This document shows, in pieces, positions 28,096-39,589 of a stretch of DNA of 64,000 bases (its first letter is position 1; every line of letters starts with the position of its first letter). Source of the DNA: Methanothermus fervidus DSM 2088. Lineage in GTDB: Archaea > Methanobacteriota > Methanobacteria > DSM-2088 > Methanothermaceae. The stretch lies in contig CP002278.1 in the NCBI GenBank assembly GCA_000166095.1, forward strand, positions 94,001-158,000. The letters run 5' to 3'. Under the pieces are notes generated by a model. The model did not search any database. It saw nothing but the letters and a program-made list of their open reading frames with translations, and was not told where the DNA came from. Made by a program: the position numbers and the translations under genes.

Positions 28096-29565
28096 TCACC
28101 AAATATCAATAAATCTATCTTCATTCCCTGTATATCTAACTTTGTACTTGAATTCCTTTTTTGGGGCTATATATTTATTTATCTCTCTCATTTGTAGATT
28201 AAAGCGCTCAATTTCATATTTTATTCTAAGATTCAATAGAATTCCATTCTTTGATGGATTTTTAACAATCATTGTTCCAGATACTGCATATCCTGCCGGA
28301 TATTTACCAAGATTTATTGTTTTCCTTTCTTTTGGCTTTAGAGTTATTGTTACTTCCTTATAGCCAACTTTCTTTCCATTAACAGGATTTGTGTAAACTG
28401 TGATGTAATATTTTATGGTTATTGTCGATGCTCCTAAATTTGTGAGGGTTATATTGTAATTGAATGATTCATAGTGTATATTATTTGGTATATTATTAAA
28501 GAAAACATTTGAATAATCTACACTGACACTAGGGTACAGATGCTCCATAGTGTAAAATGCAAGAATATAGATAGCTCCTCCATCTTTTCCAGCCTCATTG
28601 TACTTAAATATAGAATTTGTAATTATTAAATCACCATCAGTGACAATAGCGCCACCATCTTCAGTAGCAATATTACTATCAAATATACAATTGTCTATTA
28701 TTAGATTACCAGGCCAACCATTATCAATGGCGCCACCTTTTTTATTTGCCATATTTTTATTAAATATAGAATTTGTTATTTTTAAATTACCGGCATTATG
28801 AATGGCGCCGCCCCAGTAACCAGCACTATTATTCTCAAACTTACATTTATCAATTGTTAAATTACCATTGTATTCATTATAAATGGCACCACCATCATAT
28901 TTGACTCCTCTGTTCCCTGTAAATAAACATTTAGTTAAATCCATGTAACCTTCATTGTAGATTGCTCCTCCAAGACATGCTAGATTATTCCTAAATATAC
29001 TTTCTTTAATAGAGGCTATTCTTTTATTAATGATTGCACTTCCTTCATTGTCACTAAATGTACTTCTTGTTATGTTTAGAATACAATGATTAGCAATTGC
29101 ATCTCCATTGCCCATAAACTCACTATTTGATATTTCCAGGTAGCCATTGTTGTAGATTGCTCCCCCTTCTTCACTAGCATAATTATCCTTAAATTTACAG
29201 TTCTCAACCTCTAAATATCCATTATTATCTATTGCACCACCATATTCTCCTTTTCCATTGGTCAATGTTAAATTTATCAACCTTACATTTGCACCGCTGG
29301 AAATTATGAATATAGGGCCTTCCCTCTGAGCATCAATTACAACTCCATCCTTATCTTCACCTACAATAGTTAAATTCTTATCTATCACAATTCCTGAAGC
29401 ATAATATGTCCCATTATGCAGAAATATTGTTTCTCCAGGATTAGAGTATTTTATTACATCTTTAAAAGTGCCATTCTCAGGATAAACTTCTTTAACTCCA
29501 TATGCTTGAGAAATTGCCAACAGAACTAGCAATGTTGAGAGGATTAATACAGCTTTAGACTTCAT
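28096..29565 (-). CDS. Secreted parallel beta-helix repeat protein (adhesin-like)
   Basis: About 489 residues with an N-terminal signal peptide ([20 protein letters not shown]). The middle has at least seven repeats of the form GGAIxNxGxLxIxxCxFxxNxA, typical of pectin-lyase-fold surface proteins of Methanobacteriales. A beta-sandwich-like C-terminal part follows (from about residue 340). No C-terminal membrane anchor or pseudomurein-binding repeat is seen, so it may be released or held by the wall in another way. ATG 29565 is chosen as the start next to the basic signal peptide; ATG 29577 is also possible. By eye, GC is somewhat higher than in neighbouring genes. Confidence 0.82.
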   Translation of the reverse strand: MKSKAVLILSTLLVLLAISQAYGVKEVYPENGTFKDVIKYSNPGETIFLHNGTYYASGIVIDKNLTIVGEDKDGVVIDAQREGPIFIISSGANVRLINLTLTNGKGEYGGAIDNNGYLEVENCKFKDNYASEEGGAIYNNGYLEISNSEFMGNGDAIANHCILNITRSTFSDNEGSAIINKRIASIKESIFRNNLACLGGAIYNEGYMDLTKCLFTGNRGVKYDGGAIYNEYNGNLTIDKCKFENNSAGYWGGAIHNAGNLKITNSIFNKNMANKKGGAIDNGWPGNLIIDNCIFDSNIATEDGGAIVTDGDLIITNSIFKYNEAGKDGGAIYILAFYTMEHLYPSVSVDYSNVFFNNIPNNIHYESFNYNITLTNLGASTITIKYYITVYTNPVNGKKVGYKEVTITLKPKERKTINLGKYPAGYAVSGTMIVKNPSKNGILLNLRIKYEIERFNLQMREINKYIAPKKEFKYKVRYTGNEDRFIDIW

Positions 29566-29637
29566 TTTTAGACACATCCTTTATTTATACAAAGGGAAGT
29601 TATAGTTGCTCTTATTTATAATTTTCGATGTCAAATT

Positions 29638-29659
29638 TAACATTTACTAATTAATGTTA
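29638..29659. repeat. Short inverted repeat upstream of the beta-helix gene
   Basis: TAACATT at 29638-29644 and AATGTTA at 29653-29659 are perfect 7-base arms around an 8-base spacer. It lies about 75 bases upstream of the beta-helix gene start. It could be an operator or a weak hairpin; in DNA this AT-rich it may also be chance. Confidence 0.3.
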
Positions 29660-29794
29660 GAACATTGCTTTAAATTTTAATTTTAATACTGTAAATATAA
29701 AACCTACGAAAAAACTAAAAATAATAAGGAGGAATTTAACAAGCTCGTTATTAGTTAAGATAGAATCATTAAATAGAAGATTAGTGTGAAAAGC

Positions 29795-30472
29795 ATGTCA
29801 GGAAAAGAGAACATTCCTGTAGAAATATACCGTAAAAAACAACTTGAAATGATACTCCAAAAAGTTCCACAACCATCAAATCCAAAACCAGAGTTAGAAC
29901 AATATTTAACCCCCGCCAACATAGCTGCAGATTTATTATGGAATGCTAAAATTTTAGGGGACATAAATAAAAAAGTTGTGGTGGATTTAGGTTGTGGTAC
30001 CGGGATATTTTCTATAGGATCTTCATTATTAGGTGCAAAAAAAGTATTAGGTATAGACATAGACGAAGATGTTATTAAAACTGCAGAATCATTGTCTAGA
30101 GAACTTAAATTAAAAAATATTTTGTTTTTGAAAAAAAATGTATTAAAAATTTCAAAAAAAGAAATATTTCAAATTGTGGGTGAAGTAGATACCTTAATTC
30201 AAAACCCACCATTCGGTATACAAAAATCTGCTAAAAAAGGAATGGACAAAAAATTCATAAAAAAGGCATTGGAATTATCTAAAGTAATATATTCATTTCA
30301 TGCAAAAGGCAGTGGATCATTTATCAAAAAATATTTTGAAAAGCATGGAGGCAAAGTGACCCATGTTTTTCAATATACATTTCCAATTCCATGCATATAT
30401 GAATTCCATAGAGAAGAGATTAAAAATGTTGATGTAATTGTTTTTAGAGTTTTAAATTACTCATTAATTTAA
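29795..30472 (+). CDS. METTL5-like N6-adenine RNA methyltransferase
   Basis: A class I AdoMet methyltransferase of about 225 residues. PKPELEQYLTPANIAADLLW, VVVDLGCGTGIFSIGSSLLGA, GIDIDEDV and the catalytic NPPFGIQ (NPPF, N6-adenine type) identify the archaeal METTL5 relatives. METTL5 modifies an adenine near the decoding centre of small-subunit rRNA in eukaryotes. The rRNA target here is inferred. The start is not certain: ATG 29795 or GTG 29786, without a ribosome binding site. Confidence 0.85.
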   Translation: MSGKENIPVEIYRKKQLEMILQKVPQPSNPKPELEQYLTPANIAADLLWNAKILGDINKKVVVDLGCGTGIFSIGSSLLGAKKVLGIDIDEDVIKTAESLSRELKLKNILFLKKNVLKISKKEIFQIVGEVDTLIQNPPFGIQKSAKKGMDKKFIKKALELSKVIYSFHAKGSGSFIKKYFEKHGGKVTHVFQYTFPIPCIYEFHREEIKNVDVIVFRVLNYSLI

Positions 30473-30475
30473 AAT

Positions 30476-31033
30476 CTATTTTTTACTTAAATAATGTTTT
30501 GCAATGCGTTTAGCAAATTCAGATCCATTTTTCATTATTTTTTTCATATTTTCCTCAACTTCCTTCCCTCCAATATTCATAAGGGCCCATGCAGCACCTG
30601 TTCTTACAAATCCACTTTTATCATCAAGCAATTCAACCAATCTTTTAACTGCAGGTTTATATTTTATTTCACCAATTATCCATGCAGCTGCTCCTCTAAC
30701 TCTCCAATCTTCATCATCTAATAACTTTGCTAATTTTTTACCAGCATTTTTCCCAATCTTACATAATGCAGTACTTGCTTCTCTTCTCACAATCTTGCTT
30801 TCGTCTCTTAATGCATTTATTAGAGGTTCTATAGCCTTGGTATCCCCAATATTGCCAAGAACTCGCGCTGCCCCTGCTCTTATATACTTATTTTCATCTG
30901 ATAGTGCATCAATTAAATGTGCAACTGCACCATTTCCAATTTCCTCAAGCAATTCCATTGCTTGGGTCCTAACATATTCATCTTTGCTTTTAAGATCAGA
31001 TATTAACCTTCTGACAGTTTCATCCTTTAACAT
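30476..31033 (-). CDS. HEAT-repeat protein (PBS-lyase HEAT-like)
   Basis: About 185 residues built of five to six HEAT-like helical pairs. Examples are AVAHLIDALSDENKYIRAGAARVLGNIG, given here as repeats of about 31 residues beginning near residues 35, 66, 97 and 128. Such proteins are protein-interaction scaffolds; they resemble bilin lyase-type repeats only in fold. ATG 31033 has GGAGG eight bases upstream. It is convergent with the METTL5-like gene, with 3 bases between. Partner unknown. Confidence 0.82.
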   Translation of the reverse strand: MLKDETVRRLISDLKSKDEYVRTQAMELLEEIGNGAVAHLIDALSDENKYIRAGAARVLGNIGDTKAIEPLINALRDESKIVRREASTALCKIGKNAGKKLAKLLDDEDWRVRGAAAWIIGEIKYKPAVKRLVELLDDKSGFVRTGAAWALMNIGGKEVEENMKKIMKNGSEFAKRIAKHYLSKK

Positions 31034-31144
31034 TTCATTATCCTCCAAACCCAACAACATTAATATTATAAAATTTCCACTTTTATTAATAAAAAAATAT
31101 TTTTTGGAGGATTTTTCAAACCTAAATTTATTTCGGTGATAAAA

Positions 31145-32068
31145 GTGTGTAAAGATATAGATGCTATCCCATGGATCAAAAAAACAAAAAGAACGATATA
31201 TTTATATAGAGACAAAGGATTTTCAACAATTGGAGTCTGTGACTTAAACATGGACATTGAAAATGTTAAGAAAGTTATCTATACAAGAAAAAGTAAATTG
31301 AGCGTAGATAAAAATACAAAAGGGTGTTTAAGGGGTTTTAACAATTATTGTTTAGAAACTACAAAAAATTTTAATTTTATAGTTTTCTTCAATGAAGAAG
31401 AACCTATTTTTGATGTCATGTTAATACTAAACAAAACCTTAGACAAGCGAGAGATGATAAAATGTTTTAAAATAACTGTGGAAACATTGAAAAATATTTT
31501 AAAGGAAAAGGATTTTGAAATTAGGAATATATTGATAATATCACCGGTTAAGATGCAGAAAATTACTACAGATAAAATCTTTTCAAAATTAGAAGATATA
31601 GCTGAGGATGTCTTTAAAAAAGTTTTAAGAAAAGTTAAAACGAAGAAAATACATGAATATCTCAAAGATTTTGGAATAAGTATTGAAAAATTGGTAGATG
31701 CTGGTATGGAACTTTGTGTAGGCGTTGAAACTACTGAAAAATTACGTAATAAACTAAAACATCAAATAAATAAGGCATTGGATGATATAAATGTAGTAAC
31801 ATTAATTATGGCTGCTATGCGGGTGGAAGAAGATTTCCATTTTTACAGAATTGAAGGTTTTAATATTGATGATGATCCTGCATACTTATATACAGATGAA
31901 GTTTTTGGAATGGCTATAGCAAATCAAATTGCAGGAACAAAAGCAATTTTTAATTTTAAAAGATATGATGAAGAAAAACCAGGAATAATATCCAAATTAC
32001 CACCATTAATGGACGATGTTGTAGCTGGTTTAATTGCAGGTTGCATGTCAAAAATATTTGAAGAATAG
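31145..32068 (+). CDS. cobZ: Alpha-ribazole phosphatase CobZ (PgpA-like) with extra N-terminal domain
   Basis: About 307 residues. The C-terminal 150 residues have the PgpA-like fold seen in archaeal CobZ, ending [17 protein letters not shown] with the DD metal-binding pair. CobZ dephosphorylates alpha-ribazole phosphate in cobamide lower-ligand attachment. The downstream cobS, 8 bases away, supports this. The first 150 residues form a separate domain I do not recognise. GTG 31145 has GGTGAT four bases before it; GTG 31136 lies inside that site. Confidence 0.82.
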   Translation: MCKDIDAIPWIKKTKRTIYLYRDKGFSTIGVCDLNMDIENVKKVIYTRKSKLSVDKNTKGCLRGFNNYCLETTKNFNFIVFFNEEEPIFDVMLILNKTLDKREMIKCFKITVETLKNILKEKDFEIRNILIISPVKMQKITTDKIFSKLEDIAEDVFKKVLRKVKTKKIHEYLKDFGISIEKLVDAGMELCVGVETTEKLRNKLKHQINKALDDINVVTLIMAAMRVEEDFHFYRIEGFNIDDDPAYLYTDEVFGMAIANQIAGTKAIFNFKRYDEEKPGIISKLPPLMDDVVAGLIAGCMSKIFEE

Positions 32069-32076
32069 GTGAAACC

Positions 32077-32808
32077 ATGAAAAGACTTCTTGGTTTAATA
32101 TCATTTTCAACAAAAATACCTACAGGCGTGCATTTACCTGCTAGTGATATAGCAGTCTATACATGGTTTTGGCCAGTGATAGGTTGCATGATAGGAGTAT
32201 TTGTTGGAGTTGTAGGATATTTTTCAAGATTTTTATTTCATCCTTTACTTTCTGCAGCCATAACTTATGCATTTACCCTATGGTTCACAGGGTTTCATCA
32301 TTTAGATGGTTTAATTGACGTAGGCGATGCAATGATGGTTCATTCTACTCCAGAAAAAAGAATAGAAGTTATGAGAGATCTAAAAGTTGGCGTGGGTGGT
32401 ATTTCACTGTTCTTTTTAATTGGGATAATGACGATTTTATCAATTTATCCGATACCGTTTAGTAAAATTTTTCAATGCCTAGTTGTTTCTGAAATGAGTG
32501 CAAAATTAGGTATAGTTTCTTGCTGTACAATTTCTAGGCCATATATTAATGGAACAGGACGTCATTTCATAAAAAACATGAATGCAAGAAAATTTTTCTT
32601 GTCAATAACATTAACTATATTAATAGCATTTGCTATATTGAGATATACTGGTATTTTAGGAGTAGTGGGTGGAATAATTGCTGGCATAGTAGTAGGGATA
32701 TATAGTAGAATTTATTTTAGGTGGGCCACAGGCGATGTCTTAGGAGCATCCAATGAAATTGCAAGAATGGTTTCTTTAATGTTTATGAATTTAGAGGGCC
32801 TTACATGA
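32077..32808 (+). CDS. cobS: Adenosylcobinamide-GDP ribazoletransferase (cobalamin synthase)
   Basis: Membrane enzyme of 243 residues that joins adenosylcobinamide-GDP and alpha-ribazole. [14 protein letters not shown] at the start, the metal-binding [18 protein letters not shown] and [20 protein letters not shown] identify it. Five or more hydrophobic segments follow. AGGTGA precedes the ATG, and its stop overlaps the next start (ATGA). Confidence 0.96.
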   Translation: MKRLLGLISFSTKIPTGVHLPASDIAVYTWFWPVIGCMIGVFVGVVGYFSRFLFHPLLSAAITYAFTLWFTGFHHLDGLIDVGDAMMVHSTPEKRIEVMRDLKVGVGGISLFFLIGIMTILSIYPIPFSKIFQCLVVSEMSAKLGIVSCCTISRPYINGTGRHFIKNMNARKFFLSITLTILIAFAILRYTGILGVVGGIIAGIVVGIYSRIYFRWATGDVLGASNEIARMVSLMFMNLEGLT

Positions 32809-33329
32809 TAGCAGTATTAAGATTAGGTCATAGGAAAAAGAGAGATGCTAGAGTAACTACCCATGTATGCCTCGCTGCAAGGGCATTTGGTGCATCAAAA
32901 ATAATATTAAGTGGCGAAAAGGATGAAAAACTTATAAAAAATGTTGAAGACGTTGTTGAAAGATGGGGAGGACCATTTAGTATTGAATATTGTAAAAATT
33001 GGAGAAAAGTAATTAAAAATTGGAAATCAAAAGGTGGTGAAGTAATTCATTTAACAATGTATGGGTTGCCAGTTCAAAAAGTCATTGACAAATTGAAAAA
33101 CGATAAAGATAAACTAATTGTAGTTGGTAGTTCAAAAGTACCTGGAGAAGTCTTTGAGCTTGCTGATTGGAATGTAGCAGTTACAAATCAACCTCACTCA
33201 GAGGTATCATCGCTTGCAGTTTTTTTACACATGTTTTTTGAAGGTTCTGAATTAGAAAAGAAATTTAAAAATGCAAAAATAAAAATAATACCATCTAAAA
33301 AAGGTAAAAAGATTATAGAATTAAAATAA
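32805..33329 (+). CDS. trm56: tRNA (cytidine-56-2'-O)-methyltransferase
   Basis: SPOUT-family enzyme of 174 residues specific to Archaea that methylates C56 of the tRNA T-loop. Signatures are [18 protein letters not shown] at the N-terminus, LTMYGLPVQ and the knot region [36 protein letters not shown]. The ATGA overlap with cobS shows cotranscription without an obvious functional tie. The 3' end overlaps the fumarase gene by 9 bases, convergent. Confidence 0.92.
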   Translation: MIAVLRLGHRKKRDARVTTHVCLAARAFGASKIILSGEKDEKLIKNVEDVVERWGGPFSIEYCKNWRKVIKNWKSKGGEVIHLTMYGLPVQKVIDKLKNDKDKLIVVGSSKVPGEVFELADWNVAVTNQPHSEVSSLAVFLHMFFEGSELEKKFKNAKIKIIPSKKGKKIIELK

Positions 33330-33812
33330 AGACTTTCCATTAGCAACTGCAACAATTCCAGGTATTCCCTCCACTTTAAGTTTAAATATGGCTTCCATCC
33401 CTTCTTCAGGAAAAGCAACAACTTCTTTTGATATTATTTTATCAGTTAAATATGCAGAAATTGGAGGTGTAATAACAAATGCACCACAATATCTATTTAT
33501 TGCATCTACAGTTTCTTTTTTGAGGTATCCTTTACCTATGTGTATTCTAGCACCTTTTTTTACTAAATACGGAATATTTTCTTCAATCTCTTTTTTGTTA
33601 CTGCTTGTTGGACCTATACCGGCAGGCGTTACAGCTGTATGCATTATTACAGATCCCTCAATATTAAACAATTCCTTTTTATTTTTAAGATATTTGACAA
33701 GCTTAGGAAGCGCTGCATCCCTTCCTGTGTAAATATATCCATAAATTGATACTTTGTCACCAACTTTTAATTTTTTGATGTCTTTTTTCTTTACAGGTGT
33801 GTTTATTATCAA
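33321..33812 (-). CDS. fumB: Class I fumarate hydratase beta subunit
   Basis: A protein of 163 residues corresponding to the C-terminal (beta) half of Fe-S fumarase or tartrate dehydratase. Signatures are [33 protein letters not shown] and [21 protein letters not shown]. It pairs with a separate alpha subunit, not in the window, to interconvert fumarate and malate in the incomplete reductive citrate path. Overlaps the mfnA stop by four bases. Confidence 0.9.
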   Translation of the reverse strand: MIINTPVKKKDIKKLKVGDKVSIYGYIYTGRDAALPKLVKYLKNKKELFNIEGSVIMHTAVTPAGIGPTSSNKKEIEENIPYLVKKGARIHIGKGYLKKETVDAINRYCGAFVITPPISAYLTDKIISKEVVAFPEEGMEAIFKLKVEGIPGIVAVANGKSLF

Positions 33813-34948
33813 ATAACATCCTCCAAATCTTCAATAAATTTTTTCACATGATCTTTAGTTATATGTGGCATTACAACAATCCTAATTGCATCTAAATTTT
33901 TAGAAACGGAGACTAACCATCCAAGATTTTCTAGTTTTTTTGCAACTTCATAAGTATCTCCAGGATCAAATGCCACGATATTTAGCTCAGGTTTTGTAAT
34001 TAAATCAAGGCCGATTTTAGAGATTTTTTTAGCAAGAAATTTTGTTGTTTCCATGCATTCCCTAACAACTTTTCTATAACCTTCTCTACCCATATATTTC
34101 AGCATTGCCCAAGTAGCTGCTACAGATGCGCCAGTTCTCGTACCTACAATTGTAGATTGTCGTTCTTCAGTTAAATAAGGTGTGTACACACTTTGAACAT
34201 CGATGTATTCCTTTTTTCTAAATAAAATACCACCTGCAGGCACTGGAACTAATCCCATTTTGTGGGGATCTATAGTTATTGAAGATACACCTCCCAACTT
34301 AAAATCAAAGTCTGGTAATTTGTAGCCAATATCTTTCAAAAAAGGTATTACAAAACCTCCAAATGCAGCATCAACATGTAAATATATATTTTCATCTTCA
34401 CATAATTTTGAGAGTTCTGGTATTGGATCAACTTTTCCAAGTTCTGTAGTACCGGCTATACCTACAATAGCTACAGTGTTTGAAGTTATTTTGTCTTTAA
34501 CAGATTCTACATTAACTTTATATTCTTCATCCAATTTTGCAATTTTTAATTTTAAATTTAAAATTTCAGAAGCTTTATTAAACGAAAAATGTGCTGATGC
34601 AGGCACAATAATTTCTGGTTTCTCAATGTTACTGATATTCCTTGCAGCCCTCATAGCCATTAAGTTAGCTTCTGTACCTCCTGTAACTATATTACCATAT
34701 GCTTTTTCTGCATTTAATAGAGATGAGAGCATCTGTATTGTTTCTTTTTCTAAAATAGAGGTTCCTCTAAATAATCCAGGATCTCCCAAGTTGGTTGTTA
34801 AAAATTCATAATATACTTTTTTTGCAAATGGATGTGGCTCTGTACACATTGAACCTAATATTTTACCTGAAGAATAACTGCAATCTAATTTTTTATAATT
34901 TTTTAATTCTTTGAGCACTTGTTTTTCACTGAGACCTTTTTCCATCAT
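33809..34948 (-). CDS. mfnA: L-tyrosine/L-aspartate decarboxylase MfnA
   Basis: PLP group II decarboxylase of about 379 residues. In methanogens MfnA makes tyramine for methanofuran, and can form beta-alanine from aspartate. The PLP lysine is in [17 protein letters not shown], the cofactor Asp in [11 protein letters not shown], and [18 protein letters not shown] lies ahead. ATG 34948 or ATG 34945 is likely; both lie inside the end of ppsA, so translation is coupled. Confidence 0.95.
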   Translation of the reverse strand: MMEKGLSEKQVLKELKNYKKLDCSYSSGKILGSMCTEPHPFAKKVYYEFLTTNLGDPGLFRGTSILEKETIQMLSSLLNAEKAYGNIVTGGTEANLMAMRAARNISNIEKPEIIVPASAHFSFNKASEILNLKLKIAKLDEEYKVNVESVKDKITSNTVAIVGIAGTTELGKVDPIPELSKLCEDENIYLHVDAAFGGFVIPFLKDIGYKLPDFDFKLGGVSSITIDPHKMGLVPVPAGGILFRKKEYIDVQSVYTPYLTEERQSTIVGTRTGASVAATWAMLKYMGREGYRKVVRECMETTKFLAKKISKIGLDLITKPELNIVAFDPGDTYEVAKKLENLGWLVSVSKNLDAIRIVVMPHITKDHVKKFIEDLEDVI

Positions 34949-37226
34949 TTTCAAGCATTTTTCTAGCAGCTTTTAATACTAATTTCTTTTCTTGTCTAGC
35001 AACAACATCTCTAATTTCTTCAACTGAATCTATATTTGCAGATACACTGTCTATCCCATATTCCACCAATTTCTCTACTATGTGAGGTGTACTTCCTGCC
35101 TGACCACAAATACTTGTTTTAACACTGGCCTTCTTACATTTTTTAATTACATTTTTTACTAGTTTCATTACAGCCGGATGTTCCTCACTGTATAGATGTG
35201 ACACAAGTTCATTATTACGATCAATTGCTAGTACGTATTGTGTCAAGTCGTTTGTCCCTAAACTTACAAAATCAATGCCTGCTTTAATGAAATCATCTAT
35301 AATCAATGCTGCAGATGGTGTTTCCACCATTATTCCAAATTCTACATCTTTGTGTGGTTCAAGTCCAACTTCTCTAGCAATTTTTTTAGCAGCAATTACT
35401 TCATCAGGATGTTGGACAAGAGGTAACATGACGCCGATGTTGTCATATCCTTGCTCACATAGCTTTTTAATAGCTTTAAATTCAGCTTTTAAAATTTCTG
35501 GCTCATCTAAATCCCTTCTGATGCCTCTCCATCCAAGCATTGGGTTGTGTTCAAAAGGTTCGTCTTCTCCACCTTCCAACTCTCTGAATTCATCTGTTGG
35601 TGCATCTAATGTCCTGTACCATACTGGTTTTGGATAAAATGCATCCACAACCTTCAATATGTTTTTGGCTAATTCTTCAATGAGTTCCTCTTCTTTCCCT
35701 TCCATTATAAACTTTTTAGGATGGACACCCATCGATAGTATCATATGTTCTGTTCTTAGGAGTCCTACACCATCTGCACCAGTTGCAGCAGCTTTTTTAG
35801 CTGCTTCTGGTATACTTATATTTACTTTTACTTCAGTGGCAGTAATAGGCGGTGTTTTTGTAACAACTTTTTCAACTTCTTTTTCTTTAGCTTCTTCCTT
35901 TTTAAGTTTTCCTTTGTATACAATACCTTTTTTTCCATCAACCACTACTTCTTCTCCATCTTTCAGTGTTTTAGTAGCGTTTCCAGTACCTACAACACAT
36001 GGAATCCCTAATTCCCTTGAAACTATAGCTGCATGGCATGTTACTCCACCTTCATCTGTGACAATTGCACTTGCTTTTTTCATAACAGGAACCATGTCAG
36101 GAGTTGTCATTTCAGTGACCAATATGTCACCATGTTTCACTTTATTCAAATGTTCCATACTCTTCACAATTCTTACTTTACCAGAGGCTAGTCCAGGACT
36201 TGCACCCAAACCTTTAACTAATATCTCTCTAACTTTTTTACCTTCTTCCTTAACTTTTGGTTTTTCTTTTTTCAATGTGGTTATAGGACGGCTTTGTAAA
36301 ATGTAAACATTGCCATTTTCGATTGCCCATTCTATATCTTGTGGAAATCCATAATGCTCTTGTATTTTATTTCCAATCTTCATTAATTCTTCTATCTCTT
36401 TATCATCCAGCACTCTTTCATTTTGTAATTCTTTAGGTACTTTCTTTTTCACAGTTCCTCCATTTTCTCTAACAAACATTACTTTTTTCTTAGATACTTT
36501 GTAGTCTAATATCTCACCAGTTTTTTTATCAACTACAATAGTGTCAGGAATTACAGCACCTGAAACAACCCCTTCTCCAAGTCCCCAAGATGCTTCTATT
36601 ACCATTACATCTTCACCAGTTGAAGGATGCGCAGTAAACATTACACCAGATTTTTCAGCATCTACCATTTTTTGTACTACAACCGCAATAGAAACTTTAA
36701 AATGATCTATATTATTTTGTTCTCGATAAAATATAGCTCTAGCTTCAAATAAAGATGCCCAACATTTTTGAACATTATGTACAACGTTCTTAGCACCTTT
36801 TACATTTAAATATGTTTCCTGTTGCCCAGCAAAAGACGCTTCAGGTAAATCTTCTGCAGTAGCAGAAGATCTCACGGCAACATATACCTCATCTTCACCT
36901 ACTTGTTGACATAATGCATTATAAGATTCAATTATTAATGTCTTAATATGTTCAGGCATTTCAACACTCATTATACTATCTTTTATCTCTTTAGATACTT
37001 TTTGAAGTTCTGCAGTATTATTTACATCAACATCTTCCAACAAAGTTCTTATTTTACTATCTAAACCTGTTTCTTCTATAAATTTACGATAACTTTCAGC
37101 AGTAACAATAAATCCTGGTGGGACGGGAATACCGGCTTTTGACATTTCACCTAAATTTGCACCTTTACCTCCAGCTAACTCTAAATCATCTTTTGTAATT
37201 TCATCAAAAAATGCTACGTATGTCAT
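34926..37226 (-). CDS. ppsA: Phosphoenolpyruvate synthase
   Basis: Converts pyruvate, ATP and water to PEP, AMP and phosphate, the entry to gluconeogenesis in autotrophic methanogens. The 766 residues hold the ATP-binding domain ([34 protein letters not shown]), the phospho-His swivelling domain ([17 protein letters not shown]) and the PEP/pyruvate barrel ([29 protein letters not shown]). The ATG overlaps the rpl10e stop, with GGGGAGAT upstream. Confidence 0.97.
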   Translation of the reverse strand: MTYVAFFDEITKDDLELAGGKGANLGEMSKAGIPVPPGFIVTAESYRKFIEETGLDSKIRTLLEDVDVNNTAELQKVSKEIKDSIMSVEMPEHIKTLIIESYNALCQQVGEDEVYVAVRSSATAEDLPEASFAGQQETYLNVKGAKNVVHNVQKCWASLFEARAIFYREQNNIDHFKVSIAVVVQKMVDAEKSGVMFTAHPSTGEDVMVIEASWGLGEGVVSGAVIPDTIVVDKKTGEILDYKVSKKKVMFVRENGGTVKKKVPKELQNERVLDDKEIEELMKIGNKIQEHYGFPQDIEWAIENGNVYILQSRPITTLKKEKPKVKEEGKKVREILVKGLGASPGLASGKVRIVKSMEHLNKVKHGDILVTEMTTPDMVPVMKKASAIVTDEGGVTCHAAIVSRELGIPCVVGTGNATKTLKDGEEVVVDGKKGIVYKGKLKKEEAKEKEVEKVVTKTPPITATEVKVNISIPEAAKKAAATGADGVGLLRTEHMILSMGVHPKKFIMEGKEEELIEELAKNILKVVDAFYPKPVWYRTLDAPTDEFRELEGGEDEPFEHNPMLGWRGIRRDLDEPEILKAEFKAIKKLCEQGYDNIGVMLPLVQHPDEVIAAKKIAREVGLEPHKDVEFGIMVETPSAALIIDDFIKAGIDFVSLGTNDLTQYVLAIDRNNELVSHLYSEEHPAVMKLVKNVIKKCKKASVKTSICGQAGSTPHIVEKLVEYGIDSVSANIDSVEEIRDVVARQEKKLVLKAARKMLENDGKRSQ

Positions 37227-37717
37227 TATATCTCCCCTTTCACAAGTTCAGCGCCTTTATCAACTACTATCTTGCATGGGGCAGGCAATTTCATTGCAGC
37301 TCTTCTGAGAGCTTCTTTAGCATCTTTAAAATTCCTTTTATTAGTTCGAATAGTTGCAACTTTTTGATTTTTCTTTACTATTGCTTCCAAACTTACAGGT
37401 TTTCCAAAAGCCTTTCTCATTCCATCTTGGACTCTGTCAGCCCCCGCACCAACAGCCATTGGATTTTCACGTACAATATGGTGTGGATATACTCTTATTT
37501 TCAAATGGTATCCTGTTCTTCCGGCTTTTCTTTGTATATATCTATTTGCAGCGACTCTAGCAGCTTCTAAAGCATTATGAGATATTTGTGCAGGTCTTTT
37601 AACTACAAGGCTTAAAGATAATTCGAAATCTCCATTTGGATCTCCCATGTCAAATTGTCTTATTTTTGGAGCAGGTATACGCTTGATATATTCTTTACGG
37701 GTGTAAGGTCTAACCAT
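37226..37717 (-). CDS. rpl10e: Large-subunit ribosomal protein L10e (uL16)
   Basis: A protein of 163 residues. [37 protein letters not shown] and the conserved loop [21 protein letters not shown] mark the archaeal L10e/uL16 family, which sits near the peptidyl transferase centre and A-site tRNA. AAGGAGGTG precedes the ATG. It heads a run with ppsA, mfnA and fumB. Confidence 0.97.
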   Translation of the reverse strand: MVRPYTRKEYIKRIPAPKIRQFDMGDPNGDFELSLSLVVKRPAQISHNALEAARVAANRYIQRKAGRTGYHLKIRVYPHHIVRENPMAVGAGADRVQDGMRKAFGKPVSLEAIVKKNQKVATIRTNKRNFKDAKEALRRAAMKLPAPCKIVVDKGAELVKGEI

Positions 37718-37754
37718 TTCTCTACACCTCCTTGTTGGATCATACGGTTTTTTC

Positions 37755-37766
37755 GTTATATAAATT
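37755..37766 (-). promoter_or_regulatory. TATA box for the rpl10e operon
   Basis: On the minus strand AATTTATATAAC lies about 40 bases before the rpl10e ATG. This puts transcription start near 37733 and gives a short leader holding the AAGGAGGTG site. Confidence 0.6.
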
Positions 37767-37785
37767 ATTCCATTTTTATTAAAAA

Positions 37786-38478
37786 CTAAATTGTGTATTC
37801 TCCTTCAATTGTTTTAATCTTTACTTTTTTTACAATGTTTTTAACAGTTTTTGCTATTTTTTTTAACTCCTCAACCTTTGGAGGTTCAATATTTTTTAGA
37901 TATGGATCTAAAACTGTTTCATTTCTAAACTGCTGTAAGGTATATAAGTCACAATCTATTTCTTTTGCGATCTTCACTATGTCATTTTTTGTCATAAGTT
38001 TAGGAACATATGTAGTCCTACATTCTAAATACACTTTTGATTTATTTAATATCTTCATGCTCTCTTTAACTTCAGATCCTACATTTTTGCCAATAATTTC
38101 TTTATATTTAGTGAAAGGGGCTTTAACATCCAAACTTACATAATCTAAATACTTGATGATACTATTTAATTTCTTGGGATATATACCATTTGTGTCAAGT
38201 TTTGTTTTTAAACCCAGAGAATATGCATGTTTTAGTATTTCTTCTACTTCTTTTTCTTGAAAAAGAGGCTCACCTCCACTTAAAACTACAGCATCTATAA
38301 AATCTTTTGAAGAAGAAATTTTTCTCTTTATTGATTCAACATCAATATCTTTTCCATTTTTTAACAATTCTGGGTTATGACAATATGGACAACGCAAAGG
38401 ACATCCAGCAAAAAAGATTACAAGTGATATCTTCTCTGGAAAATCTATTGATGAAATTAAAGATCCTCCAAATTTCAT
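37786..38478 (-). CDS. Anaerobic ribonucleotide reductase activase-like radical SAM protein (NrdG-like)
   Basis: A radical SAM protein of 230 residues with CPLRCPYC (CxxxCxxC) near residue 26, then [10 protein letters not shown] and LDTNGIYP. It fits the short activating enzymes annotated as NrdG/NrdG2 in methanogens, which make a glycyl radical on class III ribonucleotide reductase. No NrdD is next to it, so another client or modification is possible. AGGTG precedes the ATG and the gene follows hisC by 10 bases. Confidence 0.8.
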   Translation of the reverse strand: MKFGGSLISSIDFPEKISLVIFFAGCPLRCPYCHNPELLKNGKDIDVESIKRKISSSKDFIDAVVLSGGEPLFQEKEVEEILKHAYSLGLKTKLDTNGIYPKKLNSIIKYLDYVSLDVKAPFTKYKEIIGKNVGSEVKESMKILNKSKVYLECRTTYVPKLMTKNDIVKIAKEIDCDLYTLQQFRNETVLDPYLKNIEPPKVEELKKIAKTVKNIVKKVKIKTIEGEYTI

Positions 38479-38488
38479 TGTCTTGCAC

Positions 38489-39589
38489 CTAATGTAATAT
38501 TTCTTTAAGAGTATCTATAAGTTTTTTATTTTCTTCGATCTTACCAACAGTTATTCTAATCCAATATTCATCTAAACCTCTAAATGAACTACAATCACGT
38601 ACAATTATACCTCTTTTTAATAATTTTTCACAAATTTCTGTTGAAGTCATTCCGCTATCTCTAATATCAACTAATATAAAATTAGCATGAGACTTTAAAG
38701 GCTTAAATTCTTTAAATTTAGACAACTCCTTATATAAGTATTCTCTACTCTTTATTATGTAGTTTATAGAGTTTCGAATATATTTTTTATCTTTCAAAAC
38801 TGTGAGAGCTGCTATGTAGGAAAGTCTTGTAAGACTAAATATTGGCTTAACTTTATGCATGTCACTAATTATTTCAGGGTTTGATATTCCATAACCTACG
38901 CGCATTCCTGCTAAGCCAAGAACTTTAGAAAATGTACGTAAAATTAAAATATTTGGATATTTTTCTAACAAATCTACATTGCTAATACCTGCAAACTCAA
39001 AATATGCTTCATCTACAATGACCAATGCTGAAGTTGACTCAAGAATTTTTTTTATTTCTTTTTTATCTATTAAGCCACCAGTTGGATTATTGGGAGAACA
39101 CAAGAATATCAATTTTGTTTTATTTGTGATTTTTTCAAGGACAGAATCTACATTCAATTTATTTTTTTTAATATCCCAAGATGCAGGTACAAGTTTTGCA
39201 CCATAAGGTTTTAAAGCATATTCATAATATGTGTAAGAAGGTAGTGGCACAATAAATTCATCTCCTGGCTCTATAAAAGTTTTACCAAGCAAATCAATTA
39301 TCTCATCTGCTCCATCTCCACCCACTATAATCTCATTTTCTGATACACCTGAATATGAAGCAATGGCCTTTTTGAGATCATTTATATTTGATTCTGGATA
39401 TCTATGAATCTCATGAAGATTTTGTTTTATAGCATCAATAACTTTTGGAGAAGGTCCTAATGGATTTTCATTTGACCCTAATTTTATAATATCGTTTTTT
39501 TTCAACCCATATTTTTTAGCTATTTCTTCTATAGATTTTCCAGGAACGTATGGATTTATTTTCTCTATTATTTTTCTTTTTTTGACCAT
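38489..39589 (-). CDS. hisC: Histidinol-phosphate aminotransferase
   Basis: Fold-type I PLP aminotransferase of 366 residues in histidine synthesis. LGSNENPLGPSPKV, SPNNPTGGLIDKKE, VDEAYFEF, the PLP lysine in RTFSKVLGLAGMRVGY and the terminal RGLDEYWIRITVG match HisC. It may also act on aromatic substrates, as in some Archaea. AAGTGAT precedes the ATG; its start lies inside the end of the glmU-like gene. Confidence 0.93.
   Translation of the reverse strand: MVKKRKIIEKINPYVPGKSIEEIAKKYGLKKNDIIKLGSNENPLGPSPKVIDAIKQNLHEIHRYPESNINDLKKAIASYSGVSENEIIVGGDGADEIIDLLGKTFIEPGDEFIVPLPSYTYYEYALKPYGAKLVPASWDIKKNKLNVDSVLEKITNKTKLIFLCSPNNPTGGLIDKKEIKKILESTSALVIVDEAYFEFAGISNVDLLEKYPNILILRTFSKVLGLAGMRVGYGISNPEIISDMHKVKPIFSLTRLSYIAALTVLKDKKYIRNSINYIIKSREYLYKELSKFKEFKPLKSHANFILVDIRDSGMTSTEICEKLLKRGIIVRDCSSFRGLDEYWIRITVGKIEENKKLIDTLKEILH

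Noticed and set aside
29728-29760. GGAGG-like site upstream of the METTL5-like gene
   Set aside because: No start codon follows at a useful distance and the next frames close quickly, so it does not mark a leader peptide or a start.
30504-31139. Open frame of 211 codons on the plus strand
   Set aside because: Antisense to the HEAT-repeat gene. Its Ser/Pro/Leu-rich translation mirrors the repeats and shows no domain.
35659-36306. Long open frame (215 codons) on the plus strand
   Set aside because: It lies wholly antisense to ppsA, whose motifs are complete. The frame is a product of ppsA codon composition and has no ribosome binding site.
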